DNA of 64,000 bases, taken from positions 310,001-374,000 of the forward strand of contig CP069300.1 in assembly GCA_016839165.1 (NCBI GenBank). The letters are read 5' to 3'. The translations under genes and the position numbers were made by a program. Below the pieces are notes generated by a model. It was not told the DNA's origin. It ran no database searches and was given only the letters and a program-made list of their open reading frames with translations. Positions 17,744 through 25,100 of this stretch are shown one piece after another (the stretch's first letter is position 1; the number at the start of each line of letters is the position of its first letter). Source of the stretch: Bradyrhizobium sp. PSBB068 (GTDB lineage: Bacteria > Pseudomonadota > Alphaproteobacteria > Rhizobiales > Xanthobacteraceae).

Positions 17744-19211
17744 CTAGGGCATGCACACATCTAGTTGGGTGGGGATTCCCGAATCGGTATTTCGTGTGAT
17801 TCATATTGCGGCACTTCGGCTTTGGCGGAGGTGTCGACATGCTGGCGCAAATTGACTGGTCATTAGGTCGGTTCGGGGATCTCCGCCTCGATAAAGGGGG
17901 GCGGCGCTCGTCGAATGCATGGTCGCGGGCAAGGATGTCTGCCTGCGACGGCTGGCAGGAGGCATGCGTGCCCGGGAGGTGCGCTTCAACCGCTTTCTCG
18001 GCAATGCCAAGGTGACGACGACGCGGATAATCGAAAGCTGGAGCGATGGTACGGTAATGGCGGCCGAAGGCCGCCATGTGCTGGCGATCCAGGATACCAG
18101 CGAGATCAATTTTGCCACCAAGGCACAAAACCGGCGTGGCTTGGGCGAGATCGGTCATGGCAACACCCGCGGGGTGTTGCTGCACCCGATGCTGGCCGCA
18201 GACGCGGAAAGCGGCTGCTGCCTTGGCCTGTTGCACGGCGAGATCTGGACCCGCCAGGGCCGCCGCACCGTCTCGCACGACAATCGCGATCTGAAGGACA
18301 AAGAATCGCAACGCTGGATCGCGACCGCTCTGGCAGCCAAGCCGCTGTTGGCGAAGGCTGCGATGGTGACCATGCTGGGCGACCGCGAGAGCGACATCTT
18401 CGCGCTCTACGCCTGCGCCGCAGAACACCAGTTCCACGTCATTGCCCGGAGCATGCATGATCGCAAGCTGGCGGATGGCTGTGGCCTGTATGCGGCCAGC
18501 GAGGCCATGACCAGCATCGAACAACGGACCATCGTATTGCCTGCGCGAGCACAACGGCCTGAGCGGGCTGCGCTTCTCGATCTGCGCTTCGGCGCCGTCG
18601 AACTGGCCCGACCGCAAACCAAGTTCCTGCGCCATCTGCCGAAAAGCCTACCCTTGATCCTGGTCGATGTGCGCGAGATCGAGCCGCAGGCCGGGATCGA
18701 GCCGCTGCACTGGCGGCTGCTCACCACGCATCCGGTGACGAATGCAGAAGAGGCCTGGCGCATTATCGAATGGTACAAGCGGCGGTGGCTGATCGAGCAG
18801 TTCTTCCGCATCTTGAAGACACAAGGCCTCAAGCTCGAAGACAGTCAGATCGGGACCGCCGAGCGGCTTCTCAAGCTGGTCGCGATCGCGGCCAAGGCGG
18901 CAGTCATCTCCCTTCAGCTTGTGCAGGCGCGCGATGGTCGCGACAACCAGTCTGTCCGAATTGCCTTCAATGCTGGGGAAGTCGCTACACTTGCCGCCCT
19001 CAATCGCAACCTCGAAGCCCAAAGCAAGCGGCTGAGAAACCCGCACCCGCCTGACAGCCTCGCTTGGGCCGCCTGGATTATCGGCCGGCTCGGCGGCTGG
19101 GACGGCTATCCATCGTCCAAACCGCCGGGCCCCATCACTATGAAACACGGCCTGCAATACTTCCACGCCGCAGCCGCTGGATGGTCCCTCAGAGATCTGT
19201 GCATGCCCTAG
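17744..19211 (+). mobile_element. IS4-family insertion sequence, complete ends, 10-bp target duplication
   Basis: A 1468-bp element. The left end CTAGGGCATGCACACATCT and the right end (read inward, CTAGGGCATGCACAGATCT) are inverted repeats with one mismatch over 19 bp. It is flanked by the direct repeat GGCTTTCGCC at 17734-17743 and 19212-19221, a 10-bp duplication typical of IS4. The transposase stop codon TAG forms the last three bases of the right end. The intact ends and duplication suggest recent insertion. Confidence 0.92.
17839..19211 (+). pseudogene. IS4-family transposase with a one-base frameshift near the 5' end
   Basis: The long frame 17919-19211 (430 residues) holds the catalytic core: first Asp in AIQDTSEINF, second in TMLGDRESDIFALY, and a perfect Y-(2)-R-(3)-E-(6)-K motif in WYKRRWLIEQFFRILK. 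The expected N-terminus (MLAQIDWSLGRFGDLRLDKG) is in another frame starting at ATG 17839. The frames would join if the G6 tract at about 17897-17902 had one more G, giving KGGAALVECMV. So the gene is either inactivated, expressed by slippage on the G tract, started internally at ATG 17919, or carries a sequencing error. Codon use and ends otherwise look intact. Confidence 0.75.
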
Positions 19212-19236
19212 GGCTTTCGCCGGGACGACGGGGAAT

Positions 19237-19719
19237 TTATTGCGACAAATTCCTCAACAACAACTCCAGCGCCGCCTTCGCGAACGCCTGCATGTTGGCC
19301 TGCCGGTCGCTGCTTCCGGTCTCCAATGTGATCACCTGCTGCCTGGAACCTGCGACCGCCATGCAGCTGTAGCCGGCGGCATCGCCGTAGCGGTTCCCGG
19401 TCGGGCCGGCGGCGCCGGTCTCCGACAAGCCCCAATCGGTCGACAGCCGTTCGCGGATCTGGCGCGCAAGCAGCTGCGCATAGGGTTCAGACGACGAGCG
19501 GAGCCCGCGCATTGCGTCGTCCGGAATATCCATCAACGCGCGCCGCGCATCGCGGGTGTAGATCACACCGCCGCCGAGGAAGTAGGCCGACGCGCCCGGT
19601 ACTGCGAGCAGCGATGCCGAGATCAGCCCGCCGGTGGATGATTCCGCAACCGCAATCGTCTGCTTGTTCGCGATCAGTTTGGCGGCGACCTGTTCAGCGA
19701 TGGATGTGAGTGCGTTCAT
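19237..19719 (-). CDS. CinA C-terminal domain amidohydrolase (nicotinamide-nucleotide amidase type)
   Basis: A 160-residue stand-alone CinA C-terminal domain. The family deamidates NMN to nicotinate mononucleotide in pyridine-nucleotide recycling. Visible hallmarks are TIAVAESSTGGLISASLL near the N-terminus and SETGAAGPTGNRYGDAAG further on. ATG 19719 is preferred over upstream starts because it begins the domain correctly and follows AGAAAGAGC on the minus strand. It may be transcribed divergently from the amidohydrolase pair. No operon partner is evident, and the adjacent IS end lies about 25 bases beyond its stop codon. Confidence 0.88.
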   Translation of the reverse strand: MNALTSIAEQVAAKLIANKQTIAVAESSTGGLISASLLAVPGASAYFLGGGVIYTRDARRALMDIPDDAMRGLRSSSEPYAQLLARQIRERLSTDWGLSETGAAGPTGNRYGDAAGYSCMAVAGSRQQVITLETGSSDRQANMQAFAKAALELLLRNLSQ

Positions 19720-19852
19720 CGGCGCTCTTTCTCGTTGCTTGCCATGAAATTCCTGGAGGGCGTTCTGCCTTCCTAGCACATCACATCGGTCCCTGCCGAG
19801 TTGCGGATCGCGGCCCGGCCTGCTTGAATATCGGACAATAATCAAGCTGTGC

Positions 19853-19870
19853 CTCACAAGGTGTTGTGAG
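19853..19870. promoter_or_regulatory. Inverted repeat CTCACAA-N4-TTGTGAG upstream of the amidohydrolase operon
   Basis: A perfect 7-4-7 palindrome ends 24 bases before ATG 19895, in the 175-base gap between divergent genes. Its size, symmetry and position fit an operator. The cognate regulator is unknown; no regulator gene lies directly beside it. Confidence 0.45.
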
Positions 19871-19894
19871 CGTGCGCGGAGCCGAGGAAACACC

Positions 19895-21010
19895 ATGACG
19901 TCGCCGATCGCGGGCGGCGTGGATTGCGATCTGCATCCCGCCGTGCCTCATCTCACCAGCCTGCTGCCGTATTTGAACGACTACTGGCGCGACCAGGTGA
20001 CGACGCGCGGCATGACCGACCTGATCTCGCAATCCTACCCGACCAATTCGCCGATCTCGTCGCGGCCGGACTGGCGGCCCGCACAAGGCAAGCCGGGCTC
20101 GAGCCTCGCCGACATGCAGCACCAGGCACTCGACAGGTTCGGCACGGCCTACGGAATCTGCAATCCGCTCTACGGCGTGCAGATGGTGTTCTCCGAGGAC
20201 ATGGCCGATGCGTTCTGCCGTGCGCTGAACGACTGGCTGGTCAAGGAATGGCTCGACAAGGACGATCGCCTGCGCGGCTCGATCGTGATCCCCGTGCAGA
20301 GCATCGAGAAGGCGGTCGCCGAGATCGAGCGCTGTGCGCAGGACAAGCGTTTCGTGCAGGTGCTGATGCTCGTGATGGGCGACATGCCGCTCGGCAAGCG
20401 CCACTACTGGCCGATCTACGCCGCGGCCGAGCGACTTGGCCTGCCGATCGGCATCCATGCCGGCAGTGCCTATCATAACCCGCCGAGCTCGGTCGGCTGG
20501 GGCTCCTACCACATCGAGGACTATGTCGCGCAGGCGCAGGCGTTCCAGACCCAGCTCACCAGCTTGATCGTCGAGGGTGTGTTCGCGCGCCACCCGAAGC
20601 TGAAGATGGTGATGCTGGAATCCGGCTTCACCTGGCTGCCGCCGTTCCTGTGGCGGCTACACAAATTCTGGCGCGGCGTGCGCATGGAAACGCCGTGGGT
20701 CGACCGGCCGCCGCTGGAGATTGTGCGTAGCAACATCCGCTTCTCGCTGCAACCGGTCGATGCTCCGCCGGAACCTGAGACGCTGAATCGGCTGTTCGAC
20801 CATATGCAGTCGGACGAATTGCTCCTATTCTCATCAGACTACCCGCACTGGCAATTCGACGGTGACGAGGTGCTGCCGCCGGGGTTGTCGCCCGACCTGG
20901 TCCGCAAGATCATAATCGACAATCCGCATGCGACCTATCCGCGCCTGAAGGTGGCGCATGATACCGAAAAGCGGCCCCCGGTTTTCGGACAAGATCATGC
21001 CCAGAACTGA
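19895..21010 (+). CDS. Metal-dependent amidohydrolase (COG2159, ACMSD/decarboxylase-like), copy 1
   Basis: A 371-residue TIM-barrel amidohydrolase. It begins VDCDLHPAVP, where family members carry a metal-binding D-x-H. Later metal-site features include IGIHAGSAYH, a LESGFTWLPPFLWRLHKFW segment, and the C-terminal LLFSSDYPHWQFD, whose SDYPH is the catalytic/metal aspartate motif. The family includes decarboxylases and hydrolases of aromatic ring-cleavage products. ATG 19895 follows GAGGAAA. The last 20 or so residues are encoded by a palindromic repeat and look like a fortuitous tail. A paralogue follows 15 bases downstream. Confidence 0.9.
   Translation: MTSPIAGGVDCDLHPAVPHLTSLLPYLNDYWRDQVTTRGMTDLISQSYPTNSPISSRPDWRPAQGKPGSSLADMQHQALDRFGTAYGICNPLYGVQMVFSEDMADAFCRALNDWLVKEWLDKDDRLRGSIVIPVQSIEKAVAEIERCAQDKRFVQVLMLVMGDMPLGKRHYWPIYAAAERLGLPIGIHAGSAYHNPPSSVGWGSYHIEDYVAQAQAFQTQLTSLIVEGVFARHPKLKMVMLESGFTWLPPFLWRLHKFWRGVRMETPWVDRPPLEIVRSNIRFSLQPVDAPPEPETLNRLFDHMQSDELLLFSSDYPHWQFDGDEVLPPGLSPDLVRKIIIDNPHATYPRLKVAHDTEKRPPVFGQDHAQN
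20956..21000. repeat. Type F palindromic repeat inside the 3' end of a coding sequence
   Basis: GCATGAT at 20956-20962 pairs with ATCATGC at 20994-21000; CCGAAAAGC and GGTTTTCGG are nested inside. It is a diverged copy of the 7870-7918 element. Here it is translated as the C-terminal tail of the amidohydrolase. Confidence 0.6.
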
Positions 21011-21025
21011 CAAGGAGACGACGCG

Positions 21026-22135
21026 ATGAACATCCAGATTCGGGAACGCCCGGAAGCCGCATCGTCCACCGGCATCAAGACCGCGATCGCGGATTGTGAC
21101 ATCCATCCGGCACGCGCGACCAAGGACGAGTTGTATCCTTATCTGGCCAAGCGCTGGCACGCGCATCTCGAAACCTTCGGCATCCAGGCCTATCAGGGCA
21201 TGATGGAAGGGCCGCCCTATCCGAAGGCGCAACCGAACGCGTCGCGCCGCGATGCCTATCCGCCGGAAGGCGGCCCGCAGGGCTCGTCGCTGTCCTTCAT
21301 GCAGAAGCAGCATCTCGATCCCAACAATGTCGCGCTCGGCGTGCTCAACCCGCTCGCCACCGGACAGGGACTCCGCAACCAGGATCTCGCCGGCGCGGTC
21401 TGCGCGGCGATCAACGACTGGCAGATCGAGAAATGGACCAGCAAGGACTCCCGGCTGAAGGGCTCGGTCGTCGTCGCCAATGAGGATGGCGCCTCGGCCG
21501 CGGCCGAGATCCGCAAGCGCGCCGGCGACAGCAATTTCGTCCAGGTGCTGCTGCTGAGCCGCAATGTCGAGCCGCTCGGCCAGCGCCGCTACTGGCCGAT
21601 CTATGAGGCGGCCCAGGAAGTGGGTCTCCCGATCGGCGTGCATGCCTTCGGCTTCGGCGGCAACCCGATCACCGCCTCGGGCTGGCCAAGCCACTACATC
21701 GAGGAGATGGTCGGCCATTCGCAGTGCCAGCAGACCGCGCTGGCGAGCCTCGTGCTCGAAGGCGTGTTCGAACGCTTCCCGAACCTGAAGATGGTGATGG
21801 TCGAGGCCGGCTTCGGCTGGGCGCCGTCGCTGGCGTGGCGGCTCGACAAGGTGTTCGCGCGGCTGCACAGCGAGGTGCCGCATTTGAAACGCAAGCCGTC
21901 GGAGTATATCCGCGATCACATCTGGTGGACGACGCAGCCGATGGAGGACCCGGAGAGCCGCGACCATCTATTCCAGACCATCGAGTGGATCGGCTGGGAC
22001 AAGCTGTTGTTCGCGACCGACTACCCGCATTGGGATTACGACGAGCCGTCGCGCGTGCTGCCGGCCGGCGTCAGCGACGCCAACCGGCAAGCGTTCTATC
22101 TCGACAATGCGAAGCAGCTTTACGGTATCTCATAG
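21026..22135 (+). CDS. Metal-dependent amidohydrolase (COG2159, ACMSD/decarboxylase-like), copy 2
   Basis: A 369-residue paralogue of the preceding protein. Shared landmarks are IADCDIHPAR at the N-terminus, RRYWPIYEAAQEVGLPIGVH, the VEAGFGWAPSLAWRLDK segment and FATDYPHWDYD near the C-terminus. The start ATG follows AAGGAGA. The stop codon is followed immediately by the ATG of the Rieske gene. The pair may form a heteromer or act in sequence; the substrate is unknown but probably a carboxylated ring or ring-cleavage product. Confidence 0.9.
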   Translation: MNIQIRERPEAASSTGIKTAIADCDIHPARATKDELYPYLAKRWHAHLETFGIQAYQGMMEGPPYPKAQPNASRRDAYPPEGGPQGSSLSFMQKQHLDPNNVALGVLNPLATGQGLRNQDLAGAVCAAINDWQIEKWTSKDSRLKGSVVVANEDGASAAAEIRKRAGDSNFVQVLLLSRNVEPLGQRRYWPIYEAAQEVGLPIGVHAFGFGGNPITASGWPSHYIEEMVGHSQCQQTALASLVLEGVFERFPNLKMVMVEAGFGWAPSLAWRLDKVFARLHSEVPHLKRKPSEYIRDHIWWTTQPMEDPESRDHLFQTIEWIGWDKLLFATDYPHWDYDEPSRVLPAGVSDANRQAFYLDNAKQLYGIS

Positions 22136-22549
22136 ATGGCGCGTCATGTGATTGCCCCGGTGGACGAACTGCCGCCGGGTTCGCGAAAGTTCCTCGAGAT
22201 CGACGGGCGGCCGATCGCCGTCTTCAACGTCAAGGGTGAGTTCTTCGGCCTGTTGAACCGCTGCCCGCACCAAGGTGCGGCGCTATGCGAAGGGCCGCTG
22301 ATCGGGCTCGCGTCGTCCTCCGATCCGGGCGAGATCGAGTATACAAAACTCGGCGAGATTCTGCGGTGCCCCTGGCACGGCTGGGAGTTCGATATCCGCA
22401 CCGGCCAGTCCTATTGTGATCCGCGCCGCTTCCGCGTGCGCGCCTATCCTGTCAGTGTCGAGCCGGGCACCAATGTGGTGAAGGGCCCGTATGTCGCCGA
22501 GACCATCAAGGTTGCGGTGGAAAGCGACTACGTGGTGGTCGACCTGTAG
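22136..22549 (+). CDS. Rieske [2Fe-2S] ferredoxin-like protein
   Basis: A 137-residue Rieske domain protein. Cluster ligands are C43 and H45 (RCPHQGAAL) and C78 and H81 (RCPWHGWEF). There is an insertion of about 15 residues between the two ligand pairs. It is probably a soluble electron carrier for an oxygenase or reductase. ATG 22136 directly abuts the preceding stop, so it is translationally linked to the two amidohydrolases. No oxygenase large subunit is adjacent, so its partner is unknown. Confidence 0.9.
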   Translation: MARHVIAPVDELPPGSRKFLEIDGRPIAVFNVKGEFFGLLNRCPHQGAALCEGPLIGLASSSDPGEIEYTKLGEILRCPWHGWEFDIRTGQSYCDPRRFRVRAYPVSVEPGTNVVKGPYVAETIKVAVESDYVVVDL

Positions 22550-22555
22550 CTAATC

Positions 22556-22728
22556 GTCATTCCGGGGCGCCGCGAAGCGGTGAGCCCGGAATCCATTTTT
22601 CCGGTTGTTTGTGTGGCCTGATGGATTCCGGGCTCACGCCATCCAAGTCGGCTGTTGCCGACTTGGACACTTAACATCTGCCGAACTCGGGTAAACCCGA
22701 GTTCGGGCGGCGTGCCCCGGAATGACGG
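22556..22728. repeat. Type B palindromic intergenic repeat
   Basis: CGTCATTCCGGGGCGCC at the left is answered by GCCCCGGAATGACG at the right. Inner arms (GAGCCCGGAATCCAT / ATGGATTCCGGGCTC) and a further hairpin (CCGAACTCGG / CCGAGTTCGG) lie inside. It sits between the convergent Rieske and TcuB-like genes and may help terminate both transcripts. Confidence 0.75.
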
Positions 22729-22734
22729 GAGAAG

Positions 22735-23838
22735 TCACTCCGCCATCATCCGCCGTTCCCGGGCATAGCGCACCAGCGCGACGAAGCGGTAGATGCCGTG
22801 AACGAATTTGCCGTAGGGCATGGTGATGAACAGCGCGAATACCACGCCGAGATGCAGCGCCAGCAGCGGGCCCATCGCGGCGGTCTCACGCCACAGCAGC
22901 AAGGCGAGGCCGCTGATGCTGGTCAGGAACAGCATCAGGATAAACGCGCTGTCCATGCCCTTGGCCTGCTCGTCGACCAGCACGCGGTCGCGCTTCCATT
23001 TCTCCGACAAGAGTCCAATGGGCCCGACCACGAGGCCGATGCCACCGAGCGTGCCGAGCACCACCGGCAGGTCCCACCACGCATAGGGCGCCTCGCGCGC
23101 GAAAAGGTAGTGGTAGAGCGTGCCGACGCAGGTCGCGGCGAAGCACAGCGCGAAGCCGTAGAAAGTGAAGTGGTGATACAGCTTGCGGCGGTCGGTCGGA
23201 TGGTCGTCCTCGTTGAAGCAGCCGACGCCGCCGCCGTCGAGATAACGTAGCTCGCCGGCGTCGCGGACTGCCTGCAACAGCGATTTCGTATCCGTCGTCA
23301 TGCCGACCGGTTCGCCGATATCGCGCCAGAACGCGCGCACGCCCATCGCCAGCGCCAGGATCGCGTACAGCAAAGCGAGGCCGAACAGCAGCGCCATGGC
23401 GTTGTGCGGCATCAGTTTGTAGAACGCGCCGGGGCCGGTGTGGATGCCGGTGAGCACGCCGCGGTCGTTGAGCGCGGCGAAGCCGAAGATGAAGGCCGCG
23501 ACGCTGAGCGCCGCGATCAAGCTGATGACGAGGCCGTTGCGGGCGAACGCGCCGGAGAACGCGCGCGGCCAGGCATAGGCAGCGTAGGACTCGGCGCGTG
23601 CCACCGCCAGCGTCTTCGGCACGTTGACGTTGAATTCATGCGGCGGCGAGAACTGGCAATCGGTGTAGCAGGCGCCGCAGGAATGGCAGAGATTGGCGAG
23701 GTAGTTGAGGTCGCCGTCGGAGAAGGCGCGGCGCATCTCCATCGCAGGAAACACCGCGCACAGCCCCTCGCAATAGCGGCAGGAATTGCACACCGTCATC
23801 AAACGGTCGGCTTCCTGCAATGTCCTCGTCCCGTGCAT
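22735..23838 (-). CDS. tcuB: TcuB-like tricarballylate-utilisation electron-transfer membrane protein
   Basis: A 367-residue protein. The N-terminal part carries two cysteine clusters, C17/C20/C23/C27 (CNSCRYCEGLC) and C51/C54/C57/C61 (CHSCGACYTDC), for Fe-S centres. About six transmembrane helices follow with conserved His residues that may bind haem (KLYHHFTFYGFALCF, LHLGVVFALF). TcuB reoxidises the FADH2 of TcuA and passes electrons to the quinone pool. ATG 23838 (MHGTRTLQEA) is preferred over an earlier start that lies in a repeat. It is the last gene of the minus-strand tcu-like cluster. Confidence 0.87.
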   Translation of the reverse strand: MHGTRTLQEADRLMTVCNSCRYCEGLCAVFPAMEMRRAFSDGDLNYLANLCHSCGACYTDCQFSPPHEFNVNVPKTLAVARAESYAAYAWPRAFSGAFARNGLVISLIAALSVAAFIFGFAALNDRGVLTGIHTGPGAFYKLMPHNAMALLFGLALLYAILALAMGVRAFWRDIGEPVGMTTDTKSLLQAVRDAGELRYLDGGGVGCFNEDDHPTDRRKLYHHFTFYGFALCFAATCVGTLYHYLFAREAPYAWWDLPVVLGTLGGIGLVVGPIGLLSEKWKRDRVLVDEQAKGMDSAFILMLFLTSISGLALLLWRETAAMGPLLALHLGVVFALFITMPYGKFVHGIYRFVALVRYARERRMMAE

Positions 23839-23858
23839 CGCGTGTTGCTCTTTGTTTG

Positions 23859-23906
23859 ACGCGTTTTCCTGACGCGAACCGGTGTCCACTTCGCTTGAAA
23901 ACGCTA
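23859..23906. repeat. Palindromic repeat, type G
   Basis: GCGTTTTCCTGACGCGAACC on one side and CTTCGCTTGAAAACGC on the other form an imperfect hairpin with GCGTTTTC/GAAAACGC arms. It lies just upstream of the tcuB-like start and just beyond the esterase stop at 23909. It resembles an element I recall as common in Bradyrhizobium. Confidence 0.5.
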
Positions 23907-23908
23907 TG

Positions 23909-24937
23909 TTACTTCTTGGTCAGCCCTTTGCCTTCCAGCCATGTCTGGATCAGGCCGGCGACCTCGGCATTGTTCTTGTCCATCATCATCATGTGCGAAT
24001 TGCCCTTGATCCCGACCTTGGGCAGGTCGACCACATCCGCGCTGCCGCCGGCGGCGCTGATGGCGTCGGCGAAGGCACCACCGGTGGCGCGGATCTTGGG
24101 CCAGCGCGAATCCCGCTCGATGTAATCGCCATAGACCATCAGCGTCGGGATGTTCTTCAACGCGTCGACCTTGGCGGGATCGCCGACGCCGGCCGGCTCG
24201 ATCGCGATCAGCGCCTTGACCTTGTCGGGCCGCGCCTGTGCAACTTTGAAGCCGAATGTGCCGGCCTGGCTGTGGAACAGGATGATGCAGGGGCCGACGC
24301 GATCGATCTCGGCGATGTAGGCCGCGATGGTCGCGTCATCGGTCGTGGTCCAGCGCGGCACGTTCTGCTTGACGAAATTCTCGTAGCCCGCGTTCGGGAA
24401 CTGGCTGCCTGGCATCAGCTTGCGCTTGGCGGGATCCGGATCATAGGAGTCGGGGCCGTCGCCGATCCGAAACCGCTGGAACGGATTCGACGTGGTGAGG
24501 AACACCGGCTCGCCCTTGAAGATATCGGGGTATTGCGCCCAGCCGGCGCGGCCGCGCTCGACCGCGTCCGAATTGTAGACGCTCCAGCCCTTGCGCAGGA
24601 AATAGTTCAGCCAGCCCTCGCGGCCGTCCGGCGTCGTCTCATAGGTGACGCCGGTCAGTCCGCCGCCATGCCACAGCAGCAGCGGATAGGCGCCTTTTTC
24701 GTTTTGCGGCAGGAAGTACTGCACGTACATCTGCTCGACCTGGTAGGTGCCGTTCGGATCGACTTTTGCGGGCACTCCGCCGGGCGTGAAGGTGACGTCC
24801 TTGACCGGCTTGCCGCTGATTTCGACGAGACGGCCGCCGACGTGGAACGAGCCCATGTCGCGCAGCGCGATCGGCTCGGCGGCGTAGGTCGCGGCCGATG
24901 CCATCAGGGTAACCGCAGCGATTGCAAGCCGTGACAT
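23909..24937 (-). CDS. Exported alpha/beta hydrolase, esterase-713-like
   Basis: A 342-residue esterase with a signal peptide (MSRLAIAAVTLMASAATYAA), so it acts in the periplasm or outside. It resembles the bacterial esterase of PDB 1QLW: VEQMYVQYFLPQ, HGGGLTGVTYETTPDGREGW, and the end GNSHMMMMDKNNAEV. The deduced triad is S223 (FHSQAG), E247 (AIEPAG) and H315 (GNSHMM). The spacings of 24 and 68 equal those I recall for Ser206, Glu230 and His298 of that enzyme, which also uses Glu in place of Asp. GGAGG precedes ATG 24937. Its place between tcuA- and tcuB-like genes suggests it releases a tricarboxylate from an ester. Confidence 0.88.
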   Translation of the reverse strand: MSRLAIAAVTLMASAATYAAEPIALRDMGSFHVGGRLVEISGKPVKDVTFTPGGVPAKVDPNGTYQVEQMYVQYFLPQNEKGAYPLLLWHGGGLTGVTYETTPDGREGWLNYFLRKGWSVYNSDAVERGRAGWAQYPDIFKGEPVFLTTSNPFQRFRIGDGPDSYDPDPAKRKLMPGSQFPNAGYENFVKQNVPRWTTTDDATIAAYIAEIDRVGPCIILFHSQAGTFGFKVAQARPDKVKALIAIEPAGVGDPAKVDALKNIPTLMVYGDYIERDSRWPKIRATGGAFADAISAAGGSADVVDLPKVGIKGNSHMMMMDKNNAEVAGLIQTWLEGKGLTKK

Positions 24938-24950
24938 GTGTCCTCCGATC

Positions 24951-25086
24951 TTCCCCTTCTGCCCGCGTGCGGGCGGAAGGTCGGGATGAGAGGGGCTCTC
25001 CCAGCACCGCGCTCTTGGAGACTCCCCCTCACCCGTATCGCATCTTCGATGCGATACGACCTCTCCCCGCAAGCGGGGCGAGGTAA
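24951..25086. repeat. Palindromic intergenic repeat, type A copy
   Basis: It lies between the esterase and tcuA-like genes on the minus strand. Arms include CCCCTTCTGCCCGC, then a nested CGTATCGCATC/GATGCGATACG hairpin, and CCTCTCCCCGCAAGCGGGG at the right. As elsewhere, it fills the only sizeable gap of a co-directional gene pair. Confidence 0.65.
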
Positions 25087-25100
25087 GCAAGGTGCGAGAC

